64,000 nt of DNA, taken from positions 24,333-88,332 of the forward strand of contig NZ_JAGPXL010000030.1 of assembly GCF_018070565.1 (NCBI RefSeq), written 5' to 3'. The stretch's first letter is position 1. Each line of letters opens with the position of its first letter. Positions 32,545-41,178 of this stretch are shown here, in pieces. This DNA is from Streptomyces sp. B93. Lineage in GTDB: Bacteria > Actinomycetota > Actinomycetes > Streptomycetales > Streptomycetaceae. Made by a program: the position numbers and the translations under genes. The notes below the pieces were generated by a model that ran no database searches, was not told the origin of the DNA, and worked only from the letters and a program-made list of their open reading frames with translations.

Positions 32545-35052
32545 GTGACGGGTACGGATGTGCGCATCGAAGCAGAGGACTCGGGACCCAGCGGCTACGC
32601 GGCGGCCCGGCTGCGCCTCCTCACCGAGGGGGCGCGGTCCGGGCCGCCGCGCCGTGCCGCCCTCTCCGGGCTCACCGACGACTGGCTGTCGGGCCTCTTC
32701 ACCGCCGCCGCGGAGGGCCTGCGCGGCGTCTCCCTCGTCGCCGTCGGCGGCTACGGCCGTGGGGAACTGTCCCCACGCAGCGACCTCGACCTCCTCCTGC
32801 TGCACGACGGCGCCGACCCCAAGGCCGTCGCCGCCCTGGCCGACCGCCTCTGGTACCCCGTCTGGGACCTCGGCCTCGCCCTCGACCACTCCGTACGCAC
32901 CCCGGCCGAGGCACGCAGGACCGCCGGAGAGGATCTGAAAGTCCAACTCGGCCTCCTGGACGCCCGGCACCTCGCCGGAGACCTCGGCCTCACCGCCGGA
33001 CTGCGCACCGCCGTCCTCGCCGACTGGCGCAACCAGGCGCCGAAACGTCTCCCCGAACTCCAGGAACTCTGCGCCGAACGCGCCGAACGCCAGGGCGAGC
33101 TGCAGTACCTCCTCGAACCCGACCTCAAGGAAGCCCGCGGCGGACTGCGCGACGCCACCGCCCTGCGCGCCGTCGCCGCCTCCTGGCTCGCCGACGCCCC
33201 GCGCGAAGGACTCGACGACGCCCGCCGCCGCCTCCTCGACGTCCGCGACGCCCTCCACCTCACCACCGGACGCGCCACCGACCGCCTCGCCCTCCAGGAG
33301 CAGGACCAGGTCGCCGCCGAGCTGGGGCTGCTGGACGCCGACACCCTGCTGCGGCAGGTGTACGAGGCGGCACGCGTCATCTCGTACGCCAGTGACGTCA
33401 CCTGGCGCGAAGTGGGGCGCGTGCTGCGGTCGCGCGCCGTGCGGCCCCGGCTGCGCAAGATGGCAAGGGAACGAAGCGACTTCCTCAGAAGGGCGGTGGT
33501 GGGCGACGGGAGGGCGCTCGGCGGCGGGAAGCCCGTCGCCGAACGGTCCCCGCTCGCCGAAGGCGTGGTCGAACAGGACGGCGAGGTGGTCCTCGCCCGC
33601 GCCGCACGCCCCGACCGCGACCCCGTGCTGCCGCTGCGCGCCGCGGCGGCCGCCGCACAGGCCGGACTCCCGCTCTCCCTGCACGCCGTACGCCGCCTCG
33701 CCACCACGGTGCGCCCGCTGCCCACGCCCTGGCCCGCCGAGGCCCGCGAGCAGCTCGTCACCCTGCTGGGCTCCGGACGGCCCACCGTCGAGGTCTGGGA
33801 GGCCCTGGAGGCCGAAGGGCTGATCACCCGGCTCCTCCCCGACTGGGAGCGGGTCCGCTGCCGGCCGCAGCGCAACGCCGTGCACATCTGGACCGTCGAC
33901 CGGCACCTCATCGAGACCGCGGTGCGCGCCTCCGAGTTCACGCGCCGCGTCAGCCGCCCCGACCTGCTGCTGGTCGCCGCGCTGCTGCACGACATCGGCA
34001 AGGGCTGGCCCGGTGACCACTCCGTGGCCGGGGAGATCATCGTCAAGGACGTCGCCGCCCGCATCGGCTTCGACCGCGAGGACGTCACCGTGCTCGCCAC
34101 GCTGGTCCGCCACCACCTGCTGCTCATCGACACCGCCACCCGGCGTGACCTGGAGGACCCCGCCACCGTGCGGTCCGTCGCCGACGCGGTCGGCAGCCAG
34201 TCCACCCTGGAGCTGCTGCACGCCCTCACCGAGGCCGACGCCCTCGCCACCGGCCCCGCCGCCTGGTCCTCCTGGCGCGGCTCCCTCGTCGCCGACCTCG
34301 TCAAACGGGTCGCCGCCGTGCTCGCCGGGGACGACCCCGACGAACCCGAGGCCGCCGCGCCCACGGCCGAGCAGGAACGGCTCGCCATCGAGGCCGTCGC
34401 CACCGGCGGTCCCGTGCTGGCGCTGCGGGCGCAGACCGAACCGCCGACGGAGGAGCAGCCGCCCGGCTCCGACGCCCCCGAGCCGCTCGGCGTCGAACTG
34501 CTGATCGCCGTACCCGACCAGCCGGAGGTGCTGCCCGCCGTGGCCGGTGTCCTCGCCATGCACCGGCTGACCGTCCGCACGGCCGAGCTGCGCGCCCTCG
34601 ACCTGCCGGACGGCGTCGACGGCTCCGTCCTGCTGCTGGACTGGCGGGTCGCCGCCGAGTACGGCTCGCTGCCGCAGGCCGCCCGGCTCCGCGCCGACCT
34701 GGTGCGCGCCCTGGACGGCTCCCTGGACATCGCCGGACGCCTCGCGGAACGCGACGCCGCCTACCCACGGCGCCGGGGCGTCGTCGCCCCGCCCGCGCGG
34801 GTCACCGTCCACCCGGCCGCCTCCCGGCTCGCCACGGTCATCGAGGTACGCGCCCAGGACGCCCCGGGCCTGCTGTTCCGCATCGGGCGCGCGCTGGAGG
34901 ACGCGGGGGTGAGCGTGCGCAGCGCCCACGTCAGCACGCTGGGCGCGAACGCGGTGGACGCGTTCTACGTGACCACCGGACAGGGGGCGCCCCTGCCGGG
35001 GGACGAGGCGGCCACGGTGGCGCGGAAGCTGGAGGAAACTTTGCGCGGCTGA
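32545..35052 (+). CDS. glnD: PII nucleotidyltransferase GlnD
   Basis: An 835-residue PII-modifying enzyme. The nucleotidyltransferase motif is VGGYGRGELSPRSDLDLLLL (about residues 65-84), followed by an HD domain with LLHDIGKGWPGDH (about 475-490) and two ACT domains at the C-terminus. In S. coelicolor it adenylylates GlnK and the HD domain reverses this. The GTG at 32545 has AGGAG seven bases upstream. It lies 22 bases after glnK and is the third gene of the operon. Confidence 0.95.
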   Translation: MTGTDVRIEAEDSGPSGYAAARLRLLTEGARSGPPRRAALSGLTDDWLSGLFTAAAEGLRGVSLVAVGGYGRGELSPRSDLDLLLLHDGADPKAVAALADRLWYPVWDLGLALDHSVRTPAEARRTAGEDLKVQLGLLDARHLAGDLGLTAGLRTAVLADWRNQAPKRLPELQELCAERAERQGELQYLLEPDLKEARGGLRDATALRAVAASWLADAPREGLDDARRRLLDVRDALHLTTGRATDRLALQEQDQVAAELGLLDADTLLRQVYEAARVISYASDVTWREVGRVLRSRAVRPRLRKMARERSDFLRRAVVGDGRALGGGKPVAERSPLAEGVVEQDGEVVLARAARPDRDPVLPLRAAAAAAQAGLPLSLHAVRRLATTVRPLPTPWPAEAREQLVTLLGSGRPTVEVWEALEAEGLITRLLPDWERVRCRPQRNAVHIWTVDRHLIETAVRASEFTRRVSRPDLLLVAALLHDIGKGWPGDHSVAGEIIVKDVAARIGFDREDVTVLATLVRHHLLLIDTATRRDLEDPATVRSVADAVGSQSTLELLHALTEADALATGPAAWSSWRGSLVADLVKRVAAVLAGDDPDEPEAAAPTAEQERLAIEAVATGGPVLALRAQTEPPTEEQPPGSDAPEPLGVELLIAVPDQPEVLPAVAGVLAMHRLTVRTAELRALDLPDGVDGSVLLLDWRVAAEYGSLPQAARLRADLVRALDGSLDIAGRLAERDAAYPRRRGVVAPPARVTVHPAASRLATVIEVRAQDAPGLLFRIGRALEDAGVSVRSAHVSTLGANAVDAFYVTTGQGAPLPGDEAATVARKLEETLRG

Positions 35053-35131
35053 GCGGATCCGGCGACTTGTGCCGCCGGGATACCCTGGAAGACGCTCAGA
35101 CCGCCCCCGACTCCCGAGGACCGACGCCGCC

Positions 35132-36682
35132 GTGTTCGATACTCTCTCCGACCGCCTTTCAGCCACCTTCAAGAACCTGCGCGGTAAGGGGCGTCTGAGC
35201 GAGGCGGACATCGACGCCACCGCGCGCGAGATCCGCATCGCCCTCCTCGAGGCGGACGTGGCCCTGCCCGTCGTCCGGACGTTCATCAAGAACGTCAAGG
35301 AGCGGGCCCTCGGCGCCGAGGTGTCCCGGGCGCTGAACCCGGCCCAGCAGGTCCTCAAGATCGTCAACGACGAGCTGGTCACCATCCTCGGAGGTGAGAC
35401 CCGGCGCCTGCGGTTCGCCAAGAACCCGCCGACCGTGATCATGCTCGCCGGTCTCCAGGGTGCCGGTAAGACCACGCTGGCGGGCAAGCTCGGCAAGTGG
35501 CTCAAGGACCAGGGGCACTCGCCGGTGCTGGTCGCCGCCGACCTCCAGCGGCCGAACGCCGTGAACCAGCTCAGCGTCGTCGCCGAGCGCGCCGGGGTGG
35601 CCGTCTACGCGCCCGAGCCGGGCAACGGCGTCGGTGACCCGGTCAAGGTCGCCAAGGACTCCATCGAGCACGCGCGGACCCGCGTCCACGACATCGTCAT
35701 CGTCGACACCGCCGGCCGTCTCGGCATCGACCAGGAGATGATGCAGCAGGCCGCGGACATCAGGGACGCCGTCAGCCCCGACGAGATCCTGTTCGTCGTC
35801 GACGCCATGATCGGTCAGGACGCGGTCAATACGGCCGAGGCGTTCCGCGACGGCGTCGGCTTCGACGGCGTGGTGCTCTCCAAGCTCGACGGTGACGCCC
35901 GTGGTGGTGCCGCGCTGTCGATCCGGCAGATCACCGGCAAGCCGATCATGTTCGCGTCCAACGGCGAGAAGCTCGACGACTTCGACGCCTTCCACCCGGA
36001 CCGGATGGCCTCCCGCATCCTCGACATGGGTGACCTGCTCACCCTGATCGAGCAGGCGGAGAAGACGTTCAGCCAGGAAGAGGCCGAGAAGATGGCCTCC
36101 AAGCTGGCGTCCAAGAAGGGCCAGGACTTCACCCTGGACGACTTCCTGGCCCAGATGGAGCAGGTCAGGAAGATGGGGTCCATCTCCAAGCTCCTCGGGA
36201 TGCTGCCCGGCATGGGGCAGATCAAGGACCAGATCAACAACCTCGACGAGCGGGACGTCGACCGGACCGCCGCGATCATCAAGTCGATGACTCCGGGCGA
36301 GCGCCAGGACCCGACGATCATCAACGGCTCGCGCCGTGCCCGTATCGCCAAGGGTTCCGGTGTCGAGGTCAGCGCGGTCAAGGGCCTGGTCGAGCGGTTC
36401 TTCGAGGCCCGCAAGATGATGTCCCGGATGGCCCAGGGCGGCGGCATGCCGGGTATGCCCGGGATGCCGGGCATGGGCGGCGGCCCGGGCCGTACCAAGA
36501 AGCAGCCGAAGAAGGCCAAGGGCAAGCAGCGCTCCGGCAACCCGATGAAGCGCAAGCAGCAGGAGCAGGAGGAGGCCGCCCGGCGCGCGGCCGCCGCCCA
36601 GGGCAACGCCTTCGGCGTCCCGGGCCAGCAGGCCGGTCAGGACTTCGAGCTGCCGGACGAGTTCAAGAAGTTCATGGGCTGA
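35132..36682 (+). CDS. ffh: Signal recognition particle protein Ffh
   Basis: A 516-residue SRP54. NG-domain motifs are GLQGAGKTTLAGKLGKWL, DLQRPNAVNQL, DTAGRLGIDQEMM and SKLDGDARGG. The M domain binds 4.5S RNA and signal peptides (SISKLLGMLPGMGQ; NGSRRARIAKGSG), and a Met/Gly-rich stretch and a basic C-terminal tail follow. The GTG at 35132 (MFDTLSDRLS) is the conserved start. A TACCCT -10-like box lies at 35081-35086. The 3' end meets a strong bidirectional terminator. Confidence 0.96.
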   Translation: MFDTLSDRLSATFKNLRGKGRLSEADIDATAREIRIALLEADVALPVVRTFIKNVKERALGAEVSRALNPAQQVLKIVNDELVTILGGETRRLRFAKNPPTVIMLAGLQGAGKTTLAGKLGKWLKDQGHSPVLVAADLQRPNAVNQLSVVAERAGVAVYAPEPGNGVGDPVKVAKDSIEHARTRVHDIVIVDTAGRLGIDQEMMQQAADIRDAVSPDEILFVVDAMIGQDAVNTAEAFRDGVGFDGVVLSKLDGDARGGAALSIRQITGKPIMFASNGEKLDDFDAFHPDRMASRILDMGDLLTLIEQAEKTFSQEEAEKMASKLASKKGQDFTLDDFLAQMEQVRKMGSISKLLGMLPGMGQIKDQINNLDERDVDRTAAIIKSMTPGERQDPTIINGSRRARIAKGSGVEVSAVKGLVERFFEARKMMSRMAQGGGMPGMPGMPGMGGGPGRTKKQPKKAKGKQRSGNPMKRKQQEQEEAARRAAAAQGNAFGVPGQQAGQDFELPDEFKKFMG

Positions 36683-36707
36683 CGCGGCGACCCGGATCCA
36701 CGTGGTG

Positions 36708-36739
36708 CTACGGCGTCGGGGTGGCCCCCGGCGCCGTAG
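36708..36739. terminator. Bidirectional terminator between ffh and methyltransferase gene
   Basis: A 14-bp stem (36708-36721 with 36726-36739, one G-T wobble) closed by a four-base loop. It sits between two converging genes. Confidence 0.8.
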
Positions 36740-36755
36740 CGCGTTCGGGCGTGTC

Positions 36756-37655
36756 CTAGCGCACCCGGGCGATCAGGTAGCGGAACACGTTCGGCATCCA
36801 CACCGTCCCGTCCCGCCGCTGGTGCGGGTGGAGGGCCTCGGTGAGTTCCTTGTCGACCTGCTCCCGGTCGGTCGCGGTGATCGCCGCGTCGAACAGACCG
36901 GTCGACAGCAGACCCCGTACCGCGCTGTCGACGTCGGCGTAGCCGAAGGGGCAGGCCACCCGGCCGGAGCCGTCCGGGGCCAGTCCGGCCCGCTGGGCGA
37001 CCTCCTCCAGGTCGTCCCGCAGCGCGGGGCGCCAGCTGCCCGCGCCGCGCGTCGGGTCCGCCAGCTTGGCGGCCACCCGCAGCACCGCGGCGGTCGCGCA
37101 CCGCTCGGGCGGGCCCCACCCCGCGAGCACCACCGCCGCGCCCCGCTCGGCGAGCGGCACGGCGTCGGCGAGCAGCTCACCGAGCCCCTCCGAGTCGCCC
37201 GCGAGACAGCCGATCGGCTCGAAGGCGGTGACGAGGTCGTACGCCGGCCGGGACGGGTCGGCCGGGTCCGTCCCGTCGGCCGCGGCCCGCGGTGGCCCGT
37301 CGACGAGCCGGACGCGTGCCGCACGCGCGCGTGCGCCCCTGGTCCCGGGTGCCGTGGGTGGTGCCGGGGGTGTCAGCCGCTCGCGGGCGAGGGCGAGTCT
37401 TTCGGGGGAGGAGGGTTCGACGCCGGTGACCGCGGCGCCGCGGGATGCGGCCATCAGCAGGGCGAGTCCGCTGCCGCAGCCCAGTCCCAGCAGCCGGGTG
37501 CCCGGGGCCACCTCCAGTCGCTCGTAGACGGCCTCGTAGAGCGGGACCAGCATCCGCTCCTGGATCTCCGACCAGTCACGCGCGCGTGCACTCAGGTCCA
37601 CGGGGGACGTCGGTCCCGCGTGATGCAGGTGCTGACGCACGAGCGTAGGTGTCAT
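36756..37655 (-). CDS. SAM-dependent methyltransferase, substrate unknown
   Basis: A 299-residue class I methyltransferase-like protein. The SAM loop is LLGLGCGSGLALLMAASRG near residue 50 and the acidic ribose-binding position is TGVEPSSPE. The usual post-I/IV motifs are less clear (YDLVTAFEPIGCLAG). The ATG at 37655 follows family length. The gene contains two copies of the ACGCGCGCGT palindrome. It is divergent from the proS-type gene. The target molecule cannot be inferred. Confidence 0.82.
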   Translation of the reverse strand: MTPTLVRQHLHHAGPTSPVDLSARARDWSEIQERMLVPLYEAVYERLEVAPGTRLLGLGCGSGLALLMAASRGAAVTGVEPSSPERLALARERLTPPAPPTAPGTRGARARAARVRLVDGPPRAAADGTDPADPSRPAYDLVTAFEPIGCLAGDSEGLGELLADAVPLAERGAAVVLAGWGPPERCATAAVLRVAAKLADPTRGAGSWRPALRDDLEEVAQRAGLAPDGSGRVACPFGYADVDSAVRGLLSTGLFDAAITATDREQVDKELTEALHPHQRRDGTVWMPNVFRYLIARVR

Positions 37656-37842
37656 CGATAGCGCCCCAATCCGCCGTGTGCTGCCGTTGTGCCCGTTTGC
37701 CTGGCCCCCGTGACGTGCGCTCGCAACTCCCCCCGTATGCCAGGAAACTCCGGCCTCGCGGTGGCGTCCAGTGCTGAAGGGGCCCGGGTTGGCGGTTCCA
37801 CGCCGGTGTGGCGAGATTTCACATTCCGGCAATCTGGGCCCG

Positions 37843-37854
37843 TACCATCGCGCC
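37843..37854 (+). promoter_or_regulatory. -10 element at leaderless distance from the proS-type gene
   Basis: TACCAT at 37843-37848 is followed by CGCGCC and the ATG at 37855. A weak -35 (TTCACA, 37818-37823) lies 19 bases upstream. There is no ribosome site. Confidence 0.55.
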
Positions 37855-39270
37855 ATGGCCAAGGCACCCGTCGTCACCCCGCGGGCGGACGACTTCCCGC
37901 GCTGGTACCAGGACCTGATCAACAAGGCGGAGCTGGCCGACAACGGTCCAGTGCGCGGCACCATGGTCATCCGGCCGTACGGGTACGCCCTGTGGGAGCG
38001 GACGCAGCAGGAGATGGACGCCCGGATCAAGGCCGCGGGCGCCTCCAACGCCTACTTCCCGCTGTTCATCCCGCAGTCCTATCTGACGCGGGAGGCGGAG
38101 CACGTCGAGGGGTTCGCGCCCGAGCTGGCGGTCGTCACGCGCGGCGGCGGCAAGGAGCTGGAGGAGCCGGTCGTGGTGCGGCCCACCTCCGAGACGGTCG
38201 TCAACGCCTCCTTCGCCAAGTGGGTGCAGAGCTACCGGGATCTGCCGCTGCTGATCAACCAGTGGGCGAACGTGGTGCGCTGGGAGATGCGCCCGCGCGT
38301 GTTCCTGCGGACGACGGAGTTCCTGTGGCAGGAGGGCCACACCGCGCACGCCACCTACGAGGAGGCGCGGGAGTACGCCGCGCGCATCCACCGGGAGGTG
38401 TACGCGGACTTCATGGTGAACGTGCTCGGGATCGACGTGGTGCTGGGCCGGAAGACCGCGAGCGAGCGGTTCGCGGGGGCCGTCAACACCCTCACCCTGG
38501 AAGGGATGATGGGCGACGGCAAGGCCCTCCAGATGGGCACCAGCCATGAGCTGGGGCAGAACTTCGCCAAGGCGTTCGGCACCCGGTACCTGTCGGGGGA
38601 CGGCCGTGAGGAGTACGTCTGGCAGACGTCCTGGGGGTCCTCCACGCGCATGGTGGGTGGCCTGATCATGGCGCACGGCGATGACAGCGGGTTGCGGGTG
38701 CCGCCCCGGCTGGCGCCCGTGCAGGTCGTCGTCCTCGCGATCAAGGGGGACGAGGCGGTTCTGGCCAAGGTCCGCGAGGTGGGTGACCGGCTCGCCGAGG
38801 CGGGGCTGCGCGTGCGGGTGGACGACCGTACCGACACGCCCTTCGGACGGCGGGCCGTCGACTGGGAGCTGAAGGGCGTGCCCGCGCGGGTCGAGATCGG
38901 GCCCCGTGACCTGGAGGGCGGCACCGCGATGCTGGCCCGGCGCGTTCCCGGCGGCAAGGAGCCGGTGGCCGTCGACGCGCTCGCGGCTCTGCTGCCCGGG
39001 GTGCTGGAGGAGGACCAGGCGCTGCTGCTGCGGCAGTCCCGTGAGTTGCGGGAGGCGCGGACGGCCGAGGTGTCCTCGGTCGGTGAGGCCGTGGAGGCCG
39101 CCGTCGCCGGTGGCTGGGCGCGCCTGCCGTGGGCGGTGCTCGGCGAGGAGGGCGAGGTCAGACTGGCGGAGCACGGTGTCACCGTGCGCTGCCTGGTCGC
39201 CGAGGACGGGTCGGTGCCGGACGCCGATGACGCGCCCGGTAACGTCGCGGTTGTCGCACGCGCTTATTGA
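37855..39270 (+). CDS. proS: Prolyl-tRNA synthetase, eukaryote/archaeal type
   Basis: A 471-residue class II synthetase charging tRNA-Pro. It has the short archaeal/eukaryotic architecture: no bacterial editing insertion between motifs 2 and 3, and a C-terminal extension after the anticodon domain. Markers are FPRWYQDLINKAELADNGPVRG at the N-terminus, RPTSETVVNASFAKW and FLWQEGHTAHAT. Streptomyces usually carry a bacterial-type ProS elsewhere, so this may be a second copy. It is probably leaderless. The final residues ARAY match the tyrosine end seen in this type. Confidence 0.92.
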   Translation: MAKAPVVTPRADDFPRWYQDLINKAELADNGPVRGTMVIRPYGYALWERTQQEMDARIKAAGASNAYFPLFIPQSYLTREAEHVEGFAPELAVVTRGGGKELEEPVVVRPTSETVVNASFAKWVQSYRDLPLLINQWANVVRWEMRPRVFLRTTEFLWQEGHTAHATYEEAREYAARIHREVYADFMVNVLGIDVVLGRKTASERFAGAVNTLTLEGMMGDGKALQMGTSHELGQNFAKAFGTRYLSGDGREEYVWQTSWGSSTRMVGGLIMAHGDDSGLRVPPRLAPVQVVVLAIKGDEAVLAKVREVGDRLAEAGLRVRVDDRTDTPFGRRAVDWELKGVPARVEIGPRDLEGGTAMLARRVPGGKEPVAVDALAALLPGVLEEDQALLLRQSRELREARTAEVSSVGEAVEAAVAGGWARLPWAVLGEEGEVRLAEHGVTVRCLVAEDGSVPDADDAPGNVAVVARAY

Positions 39271-39308
39271 GGTACCCAGGTGCCGACGAGCGCGGCCGAA
39301 ACGCCTCT

Positions 39309-39345
39309 TGCGCACGCGTGCGCGCCGCGCCCTCCGGCGCGTGTA
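39309..39345 (+). terminator. Palindromic region downstream of proS
   Basis: The 14-bp palindrome GCGCACGCGTGCGC (39309-39322) is followed by GCGCC...GGCGC pairing and by repeated CGTACG elements up to about 39390. It could end proS transcription. No T-run is present. Confidence 0.4.
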
Positions 39346-39505
39346 CGTCGTATACGCGCCGGGTCGTACGTCAGCGTACGTACCACCTTGCGGCGAGCTG
39401 TGCGGCTTCTCCGCAGATCAGCGCACCCGCCCTCGTCGGCACGCATCAGCGGCAACTGACGGGTACGTGCAAATTATTTGGGATGCCCCGGAATAGGAAC
39501 ACAGC

Positions 39506-40126
39506 GTGCCCCCGGCTCGTTCTCATTACGTGAGCACGACACCACCTGTTCTCGCCGCAGAGCTGGCGCAGGCGTGGGCCGACATTCAGCGGTACCACCC
39601 CGAGCTGCCGGATCTTGCCGCGCCCGAGTCACTGATCGGAGAGTCCTCGTCCGCCTGCGGGCACGAACTCTCCTTCGAGCGACTGCTCCATGAGGCAGTC
39701 CATGGCATCGCCGCCGCCCGCGGAATCCGCGACACCTCCCGGGCCGGTCGGTACCACAACCGCAGATTCCTCGCGATCGCCGAGGAGCTGGGCCTGGACC
39801 ATCCCGAGGAGCCGCATCCCAGCAGCGGCTTCTCACTGGTCACGCTCAACCCCGAGGCGAGGCGGCGCTACCGCCCGACGATCGAGCGCCTCCAGCGCGC
39901 GCTGAAGGCGCACACCGCGGCCACCTCCGCCGACACGGCCCGCAGCTTCCGCGGTCCGGCGGCCCGGCACGGCTCCTCCGGGGGCGGCGTCCGGGTCAAG
40001 GCGGTGTGCGACTGCGGTCGCAACGTACGGGTCGTGCCGTCGGTCCTCGCCCAGGCGCCGATCGTCTGCGGGGGCTGCGGCAAGCCGTTCCGGATCCCGG
40101 AGGTCGTGGGCGCGGCGGCGGGCTGA
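39506..40126 (+). CDS. Putative HEXXH zinc protein with C-terminal zinc ribbon
   Basis: A 206-residue protein of unknown function. LLHEAVHGIAAARGI (about residues 60-74) is an HEXXH-type metal motif, followed by RYHNRRFLAIAEELGLDHP, reminiscent of SprT/ImmA-like metalloproteases. The C-terminus has CDCG and CGGCG pairs that look like a zinc ribbon. The GTG at 39506 lies six bases after a TAGGAA box, so the mRNA may be leaderless; an in-frame GTG at 39530 is the alternative. Two strong hairpins follow, so it is a single-gene unit. Confidence 0.75.
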   Translation: MPPARSHYVSTTPPVLAAELAQAWADIQRYHPELPDLAAPESLIGESSSACGHELSFERLLHEAVHGIAAARGIRDTSRAGRYHNRRFLAIAEELGLDHPEEPHPSSGFSLVTLNPEARRRYRPTIERLQRALKAHTAATSADTARSFRGPAARHGSSGGGVRVKAVCDCGRNVRVVPSVLAQAPIVCGGCGKPFRIPEVVGAAAG

Positions 40127-40127
40127 G

Positions 40128-40154
40128 GACGCGGCTGCTCGTGGCAGCCGCGTC
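40128..40154 (+). terminator. Hairpin after the HEXXH gene
   Basis: GACGCGGCTGC (40128-40138) pairs perfectly with 40144-40154 around a five-base loop, starting within five bases of the stop codon. Confidence 0.75.
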
Positions 40155-40176
40155 GGCTCACCCCGCCGCCCGGCCG

Positions 40177-40211
40177 CGCACGCGGCGCCGGTTCAGGCGG
40201 CGCCGCGTGCG
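40177..40211 (+). terminator. Second hairpin upstream of rpsP
   Basis: A perfect 13-bp stem (CGCACGCGGCGCC and its complement) with a nine-base loop. With the preceding hairpin it makes a tandem terminator insulating the rpsP operon. Confidence 0.7.
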
Positions 40212-40240
40212 GGTCAGGCGTGCCCGCCGGCACCCCGCGG

Positions 40241-40270
40241 TCGGAATCGTCCCCCGGGGTGTGGCAGAAT
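40241..40270 (+). promoter_or_regulatory. Candidate rpsP promoter
   Basis: TCGGAA (40241-40246) and CAGAAT (40265-40270) are 18 bases apart, downstream of the two hairpins. This would give a leader of about 130 bases. Confidence 0.4.
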
Positions 40271-40405
40271 GGGCGGCTGTACTCGACAGCCGCACAGGAC
40301 CCCTCTCTCCTCCGGCTGACGCGTCCATCGGGCACTCGGGTACCGCAACCCCACGCGGCGCTTCCGCCGTGCCCAACCACGTCAAATCCAGGAGAACCCA
40401 CTCCC

Positions 40406-40825
40406 GTGGCAGTCAAGATCAAGCTGAAGCGTCTGGGCAAGATCCGTTCGCCTCACTACCGCATCGTCGTCGCCGACTCCCGTACCCGCCGTGACGGCCG
40501 GGCCATCGAGGAGATCGGCAAGTACCACCCGACGTACAACCCGTCGGTGATGGAGGTCGACGCCGAGCGCGTGGCGTACTGGCTCTCCGTCGGCGCCCAG
40601 CCGACCGAGCCCGTGCTCGCCATCCTCAAGAAGACCGGCGACTGGCAGAAGTTCAAGGGCGAGCCCGCCCCGGCGCCGCTGCTCGTCGCCGAGCCCAAGG
40701 CCGCGCGCCCCTCGTTCGAGGGTCTCGGCGGTGACGACGAGGGCAAGGGTGAGGCCATCACCCAGAAGAAGAAGGCCGACAAGAAGGACGAGGCTGCGGC
40801 TGAGTCCGAGTCGACCGAGGCCTGA
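40406..40825 (+). CDS. rpsP: 30S ribosomal protein S16
   Basis: A 139-residue S16. The conserved core is VKIKLKRLGKIRSPHYRIVVADSR and IEEIGKYHP. The C-terminal third is an acidic/Lys-rich extension (KKKADKKDEAAAESES) common in actinobacteria. The GTG at 40406 follows AGGAGA. It is the first gene of rpsP-khpA-rimM-trmD-rplS. Confidence 0.97.
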   Translation: MAVKIKLKRLGKIRSPHYRIVVADSRTRRDGRAIEEIGKYHPTYNPSVMEVDAERVAYWLSVGAQPTEPVLAILKKTGDWQKFKGEPAPAPLLVAEPKAARPSFEGLGGDDEGKGEAITQKKKADKKDEAAAESESTEA

Positions 40826-40827
40826 GC

Positions 40828-41067
40828 ATGCTCGAGGAGGCTCTCGAGCACCTCGTGAAGGGCATCGTCGACAACCCTGACGATGTGCAGGTCGCCTCGC
40901 GGAACCTGCGCCGCGGGCGGGTGCTGGAGGTCCGGGTCCACCCCGACGACCTCGGCAAGGTGATCGGCCGCAACGGCCGCACCGCACGCGCCCTGCGCAC
41001 CGTTGTGGGCGCCATCGGCGGTCGCGGTGTCCGCGTCGACCTCGTCGACGTCGACCACGTCCGCTGA
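40828..41067 (+). CDS. khpA: KH-domain RNA-binding protein KhpA
   Basis: A 79-residue single KH domain with the GxxG loop in GKVIGRNGRTARALRTVVGA. KhpA proteins bind RNA and often act with KhpB/Jag. It starts two bases after the rpsP stop, so it is co-expressed with S16. Confidence 0.93.
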   Translation: MLEEALEHLVKGIVDNPDDVQVASRNLRRGRVLEVRVHPDDLGKVIGRNGRTARALRTVVGAIGGRGVRVDLVDVDHVR

Positions 41068-41085
41068 CGCAACGCAGCACCGGCA

Positions 41086-41120
41086 CGGGCCGGGGAGGGC
41101 CACTGGCCGTCCCCGGCCCG
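41086..41120 (+). terminator. Long hairpin between khpA and rimM
   Basis: CGGGCCGGGGA (41086-41096) pairs perfectly with 41110-41120. The inner part GGCC-ACT-GGCC pairs again. No T-run follows, so it may attenuate transcription or protect the upstream mRNA. Confidence 0.6.
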
Positions 41121-41161
41121 CAGTCGTATGGAGCCGTCGCCCGGCCCGCAGCAGTCGTATG
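41114..41161 (+). repeat. Imperfect direct repeat upstream of rimM
   Basis: CGGCCCGCAGTCGTATG (41114-41130) recurs at 41142-41161 with three extra bases (CAG). The second copy ends just before the ribosome site of rimM. It is a short duplication in the leader. Confidence 0.7.
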
Positions 41162-41178
41162 ACAGGAGATCTAGGACA

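Noticed and set aside
39309..39400. Possible attachment site or small repeat array after proS (CGTACG elements)
   Set aside because: The elements are short, CGTACG is frequent in this genome, and no integrase or duplicated core is present.
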